Positions 35,526 through 46,736 of a stretch of DNA of 64,000 nt are shown here, piece by piece. Within the stretch, counting starts at the first letter, position 1. Every line of letters begins with the position of its first letter. Where the stretch lies: assembly GCA_949317995.1 (NCBI GenBank), contig OX439041.1, forward strand, positions 8,010,001 through 8,074,000. Reading direction: 5' to 3'. Below the pieces are notes generated by a model that was given only the letters and a program-made list of their open reading frames with translations, made no database searches and was not told the origin of the DNA. A program made the position numbers and the translations under genes. Source of the DNA: Acholoe squamosa. Its lineage: Eukaryota > Annelida > Polychaeta > Phyllodocida > Polynoidae.

Positions 35526-35877
35526 TTGCTCCTTTGAAAAAAGAGCTGTGACTATGTGCCCTCTTTTCTAAACAAGTTGTGCATTGCTTCACCTAAGAAC
35601 TTGCACTCACCACATTAGTCTGAAAAGTCACCTGCCTTGTTTAAAAATGAGAGTGCTATACTCTAAGGTACCTACTCATGTCACACACTCTATAGTATAT
35701 TATACTGACTGACTTCTCCCAACTAGGTACCTACTCAAATCAACTTTTTAGCACCGTACTTGAATGACCACTTGTGAGCAACAAGAGGGACAAGTTATAG
35801 CTACATGAAAAGAAAGGACTGGAAATGAGGGCATATTTAGCCAACTCTTTCTTTTACTCTAGGAGCAACCCCCTCCG
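35526..35877 (-). mobile_element. MITE of the GGAGGGTGTTGCTCC family, diverged copy
   Basis: The inverse complement of this segment aligns with 49809-50175 over nearly its whole length. Its right end retains ggagcaaccccctccgg; its left end is eroded. Confidence 0.75.
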
Positions 35878-36091
35878 GGATGATTTATGCTACCAGAGTA
35901 TTAGCACAGCCTTATAATTACTTCAACATTACCTCCGTCTGTATTACCAAGCTATATTCTACCTTGTGATGGTGTGAAAAAAGTCAGTTACACTGCCATT
36001 ATTCCAATCTATAGATGGCAGAAATATAGTAAACTGCAGAGCTCTATTAAATCTGGCGACTTCCTAAGACAATACAAAAAGGGGGCTGCTA

Positions 36092-36165
36092 CATTAAAAG
36101 AAAGGACTGGAAACAAGGGCATTTTTAGTCAGCTCTTCCTTTTACTATAGGAGCAACACCCTCCA
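36092..36165 (-). repeat. GGAGGGTGTTGCTCC MITE end fragment
   Basis: Only the terminal 75 bp of the family (gaaaggactggaaacaaggg to ggagcaacaccctcc) are present. Confidence 0.65.
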
Positions 36166-36284
36166 GGCTATATAACCCACCCTGACTGTGAACTTAGGAG
36201 GTGAAATTGTAACCATTACTATCTTATTCAGCCTAGGCTCTATATACAGCTTTCTCCCGCATGGATGAATTTCCCTTTAAAAGG

Positions 36285-36690
36285 CGCTGATGCAGGAGGG
36301 CATCATGTCCATTGGTCATCATGATGCACAAATGAAGTGCTGGGGAGACAGCTCACCAGCACTTCATTGATACATTGTGCCAAGCCTATGGGGTTGATAC
36401 ATATCCTCCCATAGGGTTGTTATGATGCACCTATGAAGTGCTGGTGAGACTACTTGCCAGCACTTCATTGGTGCTCCATGATGACTAATGGGCATGATAC
36501 ATTAATTCCCTTTAAAGGCAGTTGATGCATTAATGCATCATGCCCGTTGGTCAGCATAATGCATGTTTGCACGTGACTCGCCAGGGCTGATACAGAAACT
36601 CCCAGAGGGTCGTCATGGTGCTCCAATGAAGTGCTGTCGAGTAGTCTCGCCAGCACTTCATTGGTGCATCATGAACGACCTAAGTACCAT
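36285..36690. repeat. Two adjacent copies of the GATGCATTAATGCATC hairpin family
   Basis: 36285-36520 and 36505-36690 both contain the inverted pair ccaatgaagtgctg...cagcacttcattgg around a gagactactcgcc-type loop, with tgatgcattaatgcatcatg between them. Confidence 0.8.
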
Positions 36691-38390
36691 CCCCACCCTC
36701 CGCCAATCACCCCCTCCCACCAAACACAAACCCAATGCTCCTGCCCCTTCTCACCTACCAACCTTACTCTTGCTCTGATAGAGATCTCTCTTCCTCACCA
36801 TAGGATATAGTCCACTGCCCATCATTAGGCAGTGTTCAAAGGTGAGCGCATCGCCCAATATATACTTCTTATTCTGATGTCGTGTTTGATGTTAACAGTT
36901 CTACTACATTTTATGAGGTTACACATTTCTATCTAGTCACACTTTAAATTCATACCATTTAAAGGGGTCTTGCATTGAAATAATCAAATTGATGATTATC
37001 ATTTCATGCTGAGAATAATGCTTCATTATGAAATGAAAATCTTCAATCGTCAGAGATATTTCTCACAACCCTGATTGTTTCCACACAAAATTTATACCTA
37101 GTAATTGTTTAACGTACAAATAAAGCTCAGGAAGTTATATTTCAAAACAGCCCAGCGGACTGGTTTTACAGTGGATTTCTTATTTTGCTTGTCTACACTG
37201 GTAATTAATGTTAGTACAATCCTATAGAGCTGATTGGGGTTTTAGTGTAGGTCCTACAGCAGTTTGTGCTGCCTATTTAAAATTCGGGCTGAGAGTGCAG
37301 TAAATAGTATCAAATTGCATCAAAATGATTAAGAGATTTTTCCCACAAACCTGATTGTTTCCAAACTTAGTATTCGTTTAACATAATAATCTGACAATGG
37401 AGGTTATATTCAAAAACAAAACAACATAACCCCACCAATCATAATTGCCATTTTGTGCAGTGGACTTCTCAAGGTCCATGGATGTCTTTACGTAAACCTA
37501 CCCTAAATGCTAACAACAATTAAGCAGCATTGACTCAACTATGCAAGTTTGTTATGCAAAACTTTGGAAATTGTGGGAAAATCGCGTCGTAGTCGTGGAT
37601 TTTCTGTCATAGTCGTAGATATTCTATGACCAGTCTGACCAGCCCTTAAAGGTGGGTCGCTATTGTTGAAATTAAGCCTTTTGAGCATGTTCCTGCCCAT
37701 ATAAGCTATCTTTATCACAACGGAACCATTTCTGGTATACATACCTGTATATGCCCTAAATGCCCACAATAGATTTTATGACACTTTGAAATTTAGGCAT
37801 ATTTAAATTGAGATATTTTTGATACTTCTCTAACATTCTTTTATGCCTTATAATTAGAGCCCTCACATTACAAAGACAATTCTGTAGACTTGTTCACATT
37901 GACCAAGGGCTTATGCCAAGGATTCATGAACTTTACCCATCATACAGTATTCCGCATATTGATTTAGTCATTTTTTCCGATCCTTTTTTATTTCAAATTA
38001 CGAAAACTACAAAATTATGCACAGGACCCGATATCAAATTTCATTTAGTTGAAAGCAAAGTATCTGAACTACATTCTAAAAAGTTTAGGAAGAGTGTAGT
38101 GGCTAAATATAGCTAATCTAATCATTTTTGTTTAGAAATATGAGAAAATTTATCCTTCTTTTGGTCAAATCAGGAGGAATTTACACAGAATGCCATGTAA
38201 TGGAGGTTCAAACAAAATTTTTTCATAAAAAAGGATATATCATATTTCTGTGTTTGTTGGTTATGAAAAAAAAGAAAAAAAACTCATTTTCCCCTATTTT
38301 CTTTACAAAATCTTAATCTAGATGATATAAGGTACATTTGTCCAAGGAATGGAGGATGTCTAGGATCTTTGATTCAGTGGTAGCAAACCA
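36691..38390. other. Unassigned sequence
   Basis: No gene recognised. A diverged tandem pair is possible: cctgattgtttccacacaaa (37070) and cctgattgtttccaaactta (37353), each followed by tta(a)cgtaca/cataataa. Frames under 80 codons show no motif. Confidence 0.4.
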
Positions 38391-38392
38391 CC

Positions 38393-38615
38393 TTAACGGG
38401 TGCTGATACATTGATGCATCATGTCCATTGGTCGTCATGATGCATAAAGGCAGCCCTAGTGAACAGCTTGCCAGGGCTGCATTCATTCTTCATGCGACCC
38501 TCCGGGGTTGATACACCCCCAGAGGAAGTGCCTGCCTGTCAGCACTTCATTGGATGTCATGGGATGCACTTCTGTATCAGCATGTCATAAAGTGGTAGGC
38601 GCTACCATCCCTATC
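38393..38615. repeat. GATGCATTAATGCATC hairpin family copy
   Basis: Family blocks in order: tgatacattgatgcatcatg, tcatgatgc, a cgccagggctgcattc-like block, ccctccggggttgatacac and a cagcacttcattgg arm. Confidence 0.7.
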
Positions 38616-38637
38616 ATGTGCAATTCACATTTCAACT

Positions 38638-40328
38638 TTCATCTCAAATTAGATTGATGTGGTATAGGGAAAATGGGGGCCTGAGCTTTAAATCAGAGCT
38701 AAAATTCACCAATTTCATCTTTCTATACAAATTCTATATAGGGTAGAGTGACCTTGAGTCGTCCAGGTACCTTGAGTCGGCCATTTTGCTTGGTTTTGGG
38801 CACAAGTCAGATATAGGTTTCCGATGATTTTCCAGCAACAAAATGATAGATGAGTGATGATAACTGAAATTGGAAAAAAAGCATTGCATTCATACTCTGT
38901 CAAACTTCATTTAACTTGAAATTATTCCTTTTATAGTGTTCAGTACAAAAGTCAACAATCTGCTGTATAAAAGTTGACTCGTGGTATGATAAGACTGACC
39001 CAAGGTATCTGTGAGCAATACATGTACCTTGAGTCGGCCACTATACAAGTACCTTGAGTCGGCCACTATTGCTTTTTGGTCCAAGTTCTAAGTTATTTAC
39101 ACTGCTAGAATATGTTGAGCTGTAGCACCTGCTATCTTTCCATCTTTGGGTAAGTGAATCTAGCACTATCCATTATTTTTCAACAAAATCAACTATATTC
39201 TACCAATTAGGTAGAGAGGTCTTCTGATAGATTGACACCCACTTTGAAATGACGGACAGCCGATAAATGAGGATGAGTTTGCTATAATTTATGTTTACCC
39301 AAGGAATGGTATTAATCAGCATTATAATTAGTAAAGTCATTCCATAAACACTCTGACCAAGATCACTCAGCTGGGAATAAATGTTTTCCTTGTTTTGCTT
39401 CAAAAGCACACTCTTTACTATGAATAAGTTGAGTCATTTTGTGATGTGGCTGACTCAAGGTACCACAGTGGCCACCTCATGGTACTGATGAAAGAATATT
39501 CACATCTATTGAATAATGGGTGCTCAAAGAACTCCATGACTATGGGTATGAAAGTTGTAACATTCCTGGATGGAAAGAGTAAGACATCTGGGTAATATTT
39601 TTATCCATTTTTAGATGACCCCTGCAAGTTATCCTACTATTACAAAGATCCTAGAATAACTAGTAGGTGGTGAGATGACCCAGGTGGACGACTCATGGTC
39701 ACTTTACCCTAGGTATGTATAGGCGTCATCACGCTTGAGCCAACAATTCAAGGTGGTCATGGTGGGCCCCCAGCTGGGGCCCCCCAACAAAGATTTGCTT
39801 CATATGCCTCTTACGTGACGTCCTGTATATATTAGGTATATATAACAGAGAGGGAGGGTATATCTTGCCCCATGTTGACTGTTGTAAGCAGGAGGCTGTT
39901 GCACATAAGCTAGAGTAGTAGGTCCATCCTCATGTCAAAATGTCATGCTCTGCTTCACCATTCAACTTGTACTCACCACATTAGACTGAAAAAGAAAACA
40001 CATGCATTGTTTAAAGATAGTGTATGTGGGAGTAAGCAGGTACCTAATTACTATGTGACTCTCTATTTAGAGGTATTGAGTAACCGTCATCTTCATTGAA
40101 AGGTACAGAGGCGTAGGAAGCAAATCTTCATTGGGGGAGGGGGCCCAGTGGGGGCCCCACCTCAACCACCTTGAATTGTCGGCTCAAGTGCAATAGTGCC
40201 TATACATACCTATATCAAATTTGTAAAGGAAATTAATTTTTGATGAACTTTAGATCTGATTTGAGGCCCAGGCCCCCATTTCCCTATCCAATTAATATAT
40301 GAAACTGACTTGAGATGCAATGTTTTAG
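38638..40328. mobile_element. Foldback element hosting a nested TA element
   Basis: The left arm (38638-38740 plus 39710-39800) and right arm (40103-40328) are inverse complements. Shared blocks include gggaaaatgggggcctgagc, the sequence gtatgtataggc and the segment acaattcaaggtggt. The left arm is split by the 969-bp element 38741-39709; the right arm is continuous. The loop contains a diverged fragment (39945-40090) of the GGAGGGTGTTGCTCC MITE. Confidence 0.8.
38741..39709. mobile_element. 969-bp TA-flanked element with iterated ACCTTGAGTC motifs
   Basis: Ends are GGGTAGAGTGACCTTGAGTC at left and, on the other strand, GGGTAAAGTGACCATGAGTC at right, both continuing with GTCCA. TA flanks both sides. 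The other foldback arm (about 40205, inverse strand) preserves the empty site gatataggtatg. At least eight copies of accttgagtcggcc or its inverse lie within it, concentrated toward the ends, like transposase-binding subterminal repeats. No transposase frame. Confidence 0.82.
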
Positions 40329-41272
40329 CTTCTTGTTCAATTCATTATGAATTCTTGGTAATTCTTTTTTGGGGGGGCAGACATACTCAGGCCCCACCTC
40401 CTTTATGAGTAGGGGGGGCGGGCGCCCCCTTTTCCTACGACCATTGCACAACATAGAATTCAAAAGAAGAAAAAGGTGAAGAAAGGTATCAGACTATGTA
40501 TATATACAGCAGAAGTATTGCAGATCAACTTTGTATTATAGCTTGGTAGAATTTGGTGTGGCCTGCACCTAAGTCAACATAGTGGTTATATTGATTCCAT
40601 GAGGCCTATGCAGTCGTCACTGAAATTTATTGAAAGTGTCCCAAACTCATCAGAGCTACAGTAGAAATAGCACAGGCAGCGCCAATACAGGTATTTGGTG
40701 ATTGTTCAATCATTTGGCGATCGTCCACCATTGTGCAACTCACCCAGGGGTCAATTTCATAAAAGAGAACGAAAACAGATACTCTCCTTTCAGATACTGA
40801 AATAATCACAAATTTTACTATCAGTTAACAATCTGCATGTTACCTATTGTATAACAATGACTTGTTAGAATGTGTGTGGCAGTGCCTGTGACTATTCAAA
40901 GTTATTATAGAAACAATCTTCACTTGAGTTTGATGTAATGCAGCAAAACCATGTTGCTTTACAATTAAGTCAAATTTAATGATTGTAGTTGCAAACCGCG
41001 TGAGCGGCCAGTAGAGTAGCGACTGTACAACTCCATTATGTTTTTGGTTTGCCTATGACGTCATTAGTGACATCATGCAGCTGCCATGTTGTCATCTGTG
41101 AGGTCATCCGTGGCAATTCCTATCCGTGGTCCTTGCCATATTTTTCTTGTTTTCTTCGTATTAGACTTTCCTCTTTGACCATTTTCATGATGTTTTTAGA
41201 CTGCATACAAACCTGGTCTACTGATAAATTCTGTGGCAGATAATACTTGGAAGCATGTAACGAGTATACTGC
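40329..41272. other. Unassigned sequence
   Basis: No gene or structured repeat recognised, apart from a G-rich patch at 40368-40430. Confidence 0.35.
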
Positions 41273-42147
41273 AAAAGTGGTGTTTAGATTTTAACATGTT
41301 TAGGTCTAAACATGTTTAAAACCTAAACATATAGGTCAGTTAGGTGTCTCATCAAATACACATTTAGGAAATGAACACTTTTATTCTAACTATATAAACG
41401 TTTATGCTAAACATGTTTAGATGTTTAGAGTTGAAACAGTTGAATAATAGGTGTTAAGATTTAAACATCAATATGTTTAGATACATGGATGTTGAACCCA
41501 CACCAGGAAGCAGCACTACCTTTGAATGGACACAGTTATAATCAATTGTTGTGACAAATGCCCCCAAATCCCATGTTTATCATAATATCATTTCATAGAA
41601 TGTCATGTGAATAGAAAGGGCAATAGAAAATTAACTAGATTCACCTTACACCACCATCATTAGCATAAAATAATCATTAAGCTCCATGACTGACACCTAT
41701 TTGATGTTATTCTGGAATAGATAAGGCATTGTTCTTCCTGCCAAGTTGTTGTACTTTCTCAAATCTCTCATTCTGATGCAGTGTGTAATACATGTGCACA
41801 TATATAGCTGCGTCTGACATCTGAGGAGACTTTGACAAGTAAATACATGCTGATGTCCCCCCAGTAAATGAAAAAACAAACAAAATGTATCTCTTTTTTC
41901 AATGCATACATGTCTGCAAACCTTAACTCTCCATCAAGCATTTAAACATCTAAACACAAAAACTCATAAACATCTAACACAAAAATTCATTGATATCTAA
42001 ACACAAAGTTTGAACCTAAACACCTACATTTCTAAACACTTGAGCTGAGCACATTGTTTGGTTAATCATGTTAAGGAAATCAATGTGATTACAAAAACGT
42101 TGCAAGAATATGTTTAGAATTGTGTTTAGGATCTAAACACCACTTTT
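41273..42147. mobile_element. 875-bp TIR element rich in TGTTTAGA/TCTAAACA motifs
   Basis: The left end aaaagtggtgtttagat is matched by the inverse complement of 42131-42147. More than fifteen copies of tgtttag or ctaaaca lie within the outer 250 bp of each side, while the centre (41500-41930) has almost none. This subterminal distribution resembles hAT or other non-autonomous elements with iterated binding sites. No clear target duplication and no ORF. Confidence 0.72.
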
Positions 42148-42608
42148 CCACTTTTTTTTTCTAAAGTTTTGATATAATATAAATTGTGGGATTTATGCCT
42201 GGGGAATCAGCACGTTAAAGGTAAACATTAAGATGATAGCGGATTAACAGTTCTAAAGAGAAGAGACAATATGATTGTATAGCTACAGTTGGTTCAGTTT
42301 CGCTGTTCTGAAACTGATCCGGGTTACCTCACGTCTCCCCATGTAGAAGGGCTGGTTTCTGACTAGGTGCCAGGCCAACCGGAACCAAACTGCCCCTCCC
42401 TCTATAACCTATGGGCTGTATAATATAATACATACCTTTACCTTGTAAGGGTATAGGCCAAAATAAATGGCAATAGCTAGTTTTTTTTGGTGTTGTTGAT
42501 TTTCACCCATGCTTGATGGCATGACAGCATATTATTAGTAAGTAGTAAGACATCAATTGAAACAAAGAACTCATAATTGGAAATGATGACATGTTCATGA
42601 AAGTAATG
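42148..42608. other. Unassigned sequence
   Basis: No gene recognised in this stretch. Confidence 0.35.
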
Positions 42609-44051
42609 TTGTTGTTGTTGAAGAATTTTATTGACCGGAAGTACACACATACAATTGTGCTATTTTCATTAAGGTCAAAAATAATTTTCACAATACACAC
42701 AAGAGACATTAAGCTTATCACAAACCAATAGGTCAACAAGGACAGGTAACCAACCAACCATCACCCATGCTAATTTACAACCTCTTGGATAAGCTGACAA
42801 CATCCATCTAGTTGTTAATAGCCCATTACAATATATACATATGCATTTATGAATCAGTTCTTGGTACAATCATTTTAAATTACACTTTTCATTTAGTGAT
42901 ATTTCCATGAAGATAGAATCACCATCCATTTTGTAATGCATATTATTTACAATCACTGGGATCATAGCTGACCATGCCCATCAAGCTGTTATTAGCCCAT
43001 TACATTACATGCATATATGTTTGTGAATCAGTTCTTAATACATTCATCTTAAATTACACTTTTAATTTAATGATCTTTCCTTGCAGATGAAATCACCATC
43101 CTTGGTTTCATTTTGTAATGCATAGAACTTCTATTGATTGATGATTAATGTATAGCCAGCCATGACACTCAATGTTCCCAACAGTTATATGCAAAGTAGT
43201 CACGTCTTATTACATTTAATAGCTACAACAGCAATTTCATTTCAGTTATCATAACATTACACATTACTTAATTGCAATTCTGAATTTACTTATATCAAGT
43301 GACCGCTGCTGAGTAGCACACAGGGCCATCCACAGTTAATTGCCTCAGTACAGTGGACTATTTCTAAACAGTGCACTCCATGGCATGTCAACCAGAAGAC
43401 CTTATTATTTCCACCTAGAAGCCTTGGTGGCTGGGTTACATTCCTAGCATCACAAGAAAGCCGGTATATGAGACATAGCAAATGCTCTTTTCTCCTCAGC
43501 AGAAGTTTTTTACAACCACACACCTTATGGAGTACATCTCTAATAATATCTCGAGGATCTCTTATTTGCATGCATGTCCTCAGGCAGTGATTTTGGATGG
43601 TCTGTAGGCTCTTAATGCCACCCACCAGGGATCCGTCAACAACAATGTCACCATAATATAGTATTGGTAACACCATTTGTTTGTAAAGCCGCAGTGACAG
43701 TGCCTTGTCCATAAATTTACGTAGGTTTCTGAGATGTTTCAACCTGCCACGTGCTGATGTCATTGCCTTTTCACAGTGGCCATTGAAGCTGAGGTACTTG
43801 TCAATAATGACTCCTAAGTTATTAAAGGACTCACCCTTCTCCAATACACTTTTACACAGGGTAACGTTACACCTAGTCAGATCTGGGATATCTCGATCTG
43901 AGTACACCCATAACACTTTAGTTTTTTCGGCATTCACCGTTAGTTTAAAGGTGTTACACCAGCGAGTGATCCTATCTAGAAATGAGAATGTATATTTCAC
44001 CACAAGTGAGTGAGTGCTATTTTGTTTCGCAATCAGTATACACTCAATCAT
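42609..44051 (-). pseudogene. LINE 3' fragment (RT thumb, C-terminal tail and 3' UTR)
   Basis: The 253-codon frame at 43290-44051 starts just after the RT active site: ITRWCNTFKLTVNAEKTKVLW, then a SFNNLGVIID segment and RRKEHLLCLIYRLS. It is the C-terminal half of a Jockey/CR1-like ORF2. The 3' UTR holds a duplicated block of about 180 bp (42795-42895 and 42972-43075). The element ends with AATAAA and a (CAA)n-type tail, seen on the plus strand as gttgttgttgttg at 42608-42620. Truncation at the 5' end (about 44051) is the usual outcome of incomplete reverse transcription. Confidence 0.85.
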
Positions 44052-44119
44052 TTATACCAATAAAGGATCAGCAGAAAATGGACCCGACAGACACAGTGCA
44101 ACCAGATCATAACCCTATA

Positions 44120-44330
44120 AGCAAGATGCATCAATGCATCATGCACATTTTTCAACATAAGGCATGAACACAGGCGAGTAACTCACAAGGGCTGCAATAA
44201 TGCATCATGTCTACCTTACAGGATTGATACAAATGAAGTGTTGCGGAGCAGTCTCAGCAGCACTTCATTTGTGCATCATGACGACCAATGTACATAATGC
44301 ATTAATGCATCAGCGACTCCAGAAAGGTTA
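44120..44330. repeat. GATGCATTAATGCATC hairpin family copy
   Basis: Left gatgcatcaatgcatcatg; inverted arms aatgaagtgttgcgga / agcagcacttcattt; right end ataatgcattaatgcatcag. Lies just upstream of the signal-peptide exon. Confidence 0.75.
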
Positions 44331-44394
44331 ATGTTTTTGAACATGAAGGGCCTCGTACATTGGGTGCATTAAACAATAGCTTATTCATTTTCAG

Positions 44395-44502
44395 GTTCGA
44401 CTTCCACCATGGCTGCAATTTTAGGAAGGCTTGATAGATGTGTTGCTGCCTTCCTGTTTCTGATAATACTGCAGTACAGCACCGTTAGCGCTCAATGTCC
44501 AG
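44395..44502 (+). CDS. Host gene, exon with start codon and signal peptide
   Basis: Acceptor tttattcattttcag ends at 44394 (pyrimidine-rich), so a 5' UTR intron lies upstream. The coding part is 44409-44502, with ATG in a favourable context (ccaccATGG). It encodes MAAILGRLDRCVAAFLFLII followed by LQYSTVSAQCP: a positively charged start, a hydrophobic core and an SxA-type cleavage site, that is, a secretory signal peptide. The donor is G|GTAGGT, leaving a phase-1 intron. The Cys at the end is the first cysteine of the EGF module completed by the next exon. The product is secreted or membrane-bound; no gene name is warranted. Confidence 0.8.
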
Positions 44503-44533
44503 GTAGGTACTCCAAACTCCAAACCTTGACCCT

Positions 44534-44765
44534 TTAAGGGCCACTGATGCATTTATGCATCATGTACATTGGTCATCATGATGCACCAATGAAGTGCTGG
44601 CGAGACTGCTTGCCAGCACTTCATTGGAGCATCATGCCGACTCTTTTGTGTTGATACATAGAATGCCTGAGGGCAAGCAAGATGCTCTGGACAATGACAA
44701 GCACTCTAACCAGCAATTCATTGGTGCATAATGCTGACCAAAGGGCATGATGCATTAATGCTAAA
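44534..44765. repeat. GATGCATTAATGCATC hairpin family copy, intron 1
   Basis: Clear inverted arms caccaatgaagtgctggcga / gccagcacttcattgg, and outer tgatgcatttatgcatcatg / catgatgcattaatgc. Confidence 0.82.
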
Positions 44766-45111
44766 TTTGGAGATTATCAATTTTTTTTTTAAAAATGTAG
44801 CTAAGCATTCTCAATCCCTCTACTTTCAATAAATGTTACACTTTTGCAACAATATTTGATACAACTAGTATGGTCCAGATCTGCAAGGACCCTTCTGAAC
44901 ACAAAAAAAAAATGTTGCGTATGTTAGGTTTTTGATTTTCCACTTCAGAGATACTATTAATCATCACAGATCATCTGCATCACTATACCTTGTACAGAAT
45001 GAGTTAAGTTACTATTTCAAAGCCATATCTAGACAGTTTAAGTGTATAATGGGACATTTTGACTGTTTTGAAAAAAATATTCTCGCTCTTTTACTACACT
45101 TCTGACAGTCA

Positions 45112-45168
45112 AAGTAGTATGTGCCATGCACTCGGAGTCAGTCTCCGAGCGCATGTCACATACTACTT
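45112..45168. repeat. 57-bp hairpin
   Basis: Arms aagtagtatgtg-catgc-ctcggag and ctccgag-gcatg-cacatactactt pair around a 5-bp loop with three single-base bulges or mismatches. It lies in intron 1. Confidence 0.75.
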
Positions 45169-45900
45169 ATAAACAGACTAGGGCACTTCAAATTTCCTTT
45201 TTTTTTATACGCACATAACTCTATTACTCATTGCCAAACAAACAATCAACATAGAACATCAATCAGGTCCATCATGTCAGAAAACGTTCACCGAGACCGA
45301 AAGAGCCCCACTGTGGCCCTACTACTTGGACTTTGGCCTTGATTTTTGTTTTAACCAAACAGTTTCTATACATATTAAACAATAATACACTAGAAAAAAA
45401 ATTATCATTTATAAAGCCTACAGACATGTTTAAGGGTACCTCACATACACAACGTTTTTGGGAGTTGAATTTTGGTTTATGAGATCTAGCTTGTATGTGC
45501 AACTAACTAGCAGTTTTATTTATTTACCATCATAACCCCCTAGGGACCCTGCTCAACGCAATTAATAACAACAACGAGGATACATTATTTTTATGGAAGT
45601 TAGGAGTATAAAAAAATGTTGCGTATGTGAGGTTTATGACACTCTAAAGCCGTCTACCTTGGTATAATATTGGTGGGGAGCTACACTTCACAGTGTAGCT
45701 CCCCAAAGCTAAAAAACCCAAAATGGGCCCAAACATTGCTCAGTGAATCTGTCCATATTCTATGTTATTCATTACGAGGAGAAGCACTTGTCTTAGGGAC
45801 AGATATGGATCAAGAATGTTAACACAGCCAAGAGGTTATTGCAACTTTCGATCTGCCTATTATATGTGTCTTAATTAGGTCTTTTCTCTTTGAATTATCA
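45169..45900. other. Intron 1 sequence
   Basis: Contains aatgttgcgtatgt.aggt (44907, 45615) and its inverse (45437), suggesting a small eroded TIR element. No exon recognised. Confidence 0.45.
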
Positions 45901-45911
45901 AATCCCTACAG

Positions 45912-45992
45912 ATGATTGTGGAAATGGATCCTGCGACACATATGTTAATGAGTGCATCTGTGATGAGGGATATTTTGGAAACCTTTGCGCAG
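45912..45992 (+). CDS. Host gene, EGF-like exon 1
   Basis: Acceptor aaatccctacag and donor CAG|GTAAGT are both strong. The exon is 81 nt, symmetric phase 1-1. It encodes DDCGNGSCDTYVNECICDEG and then YFGNLCA, giving five cysteines. With the Cys at the end of the signal exon this makes the six-cysteine pattern C-x3-C-x4-C-x6-C-x-C-x8-C typical of tenascin/teneurin-like EGF repeats. The C-x-C-x-E-G-Y/F-x-G core is canonical. EGF modules are extracellular and mediate protein binding. Exon and module boundaries coincide, as in exon-shuffled genes. Confidence 0.88.
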
Positions 45993-46736
45993 GTAAGTGT
46001 AAAATTTCACTTATAACCCCTGAGATACCTCCCCCCTCCTCTGCATAAACTTAATTCACAAAGACATGACCATACTCACAACTCCATAAAACCTTATCAC
46101 AATGTAATCATCTCCACTCATTATCCGTCAATTTTTTTTTGTACCAACTGACTTGTTAATAGTAATGTAAAAGAAAAGAACACAACAAAGAAATAATTTT
46201 AGAGTGAACAAACCCTGCCGTACACAAAACAATTAAGGCAGATGGGGTTGGATGCCCCAGTGGGAGAATGGGGAACAAAACATTGTCAAGCTTCATCCGT
46301 AAGCAATGAGGCACAGTTGGAGCATGGAATTTGAAGCTAAAGCACTGTTCTCTACTATTGTAGAGGTACGGTATATCCTATTATGTATTATGGTTTTTTG
46401 GCGCAGTGGGTGAGTCCGCCAGCCGGGTTGAGGCCTCCACTTGTTGGATAGGTGGCAGCACTGATGCGGGAGGTGAGAGGTCAACCTGATACCAGGTGTC
46501 ACTAGGTCACTCCTAGTAACCCCTGATCTTCTGCGCCCTGCATTGTGGGATAGAGCCTGTACTGGCTAATTAGATGCACATATCATTGGGCAACACAAGA
46601 AGTAGACCCTATGTTTAGTACAGCCCAATACATGTATTGTGTCATACCTGCATATACTAGTAGGTGCAGTGGTACAGGTGTGCATTGTCCCAGCAGTATA
46701 GAGGTTTCTCCTAGTATACTTACCTGATAACAACAT
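45993..46736. other. Intron 2, proximal part
   Basis: No exon seen. 46393-46510 has a tRNA-like ggcgcagtgggtgagtcc start but no fold, so it is left unassigned. Confidence 0.4.

Noticed and set aside
37913-38116. 67-codon frame as a small gene
   Set aside because: No motif, no homologous copy in the window, and length expected by chance in this AT-rich DNA.
43705-44013. Plus-strand 102-codon frame
   Set aside because: Antisense shadow of the LINE C-terminal frame.
46385-46520. tRNA-derived SINE starting ggcgcagtgggtgag
   Set aside because: The A-box resemblance is weak and no B box at proper spacing or fold was seen.
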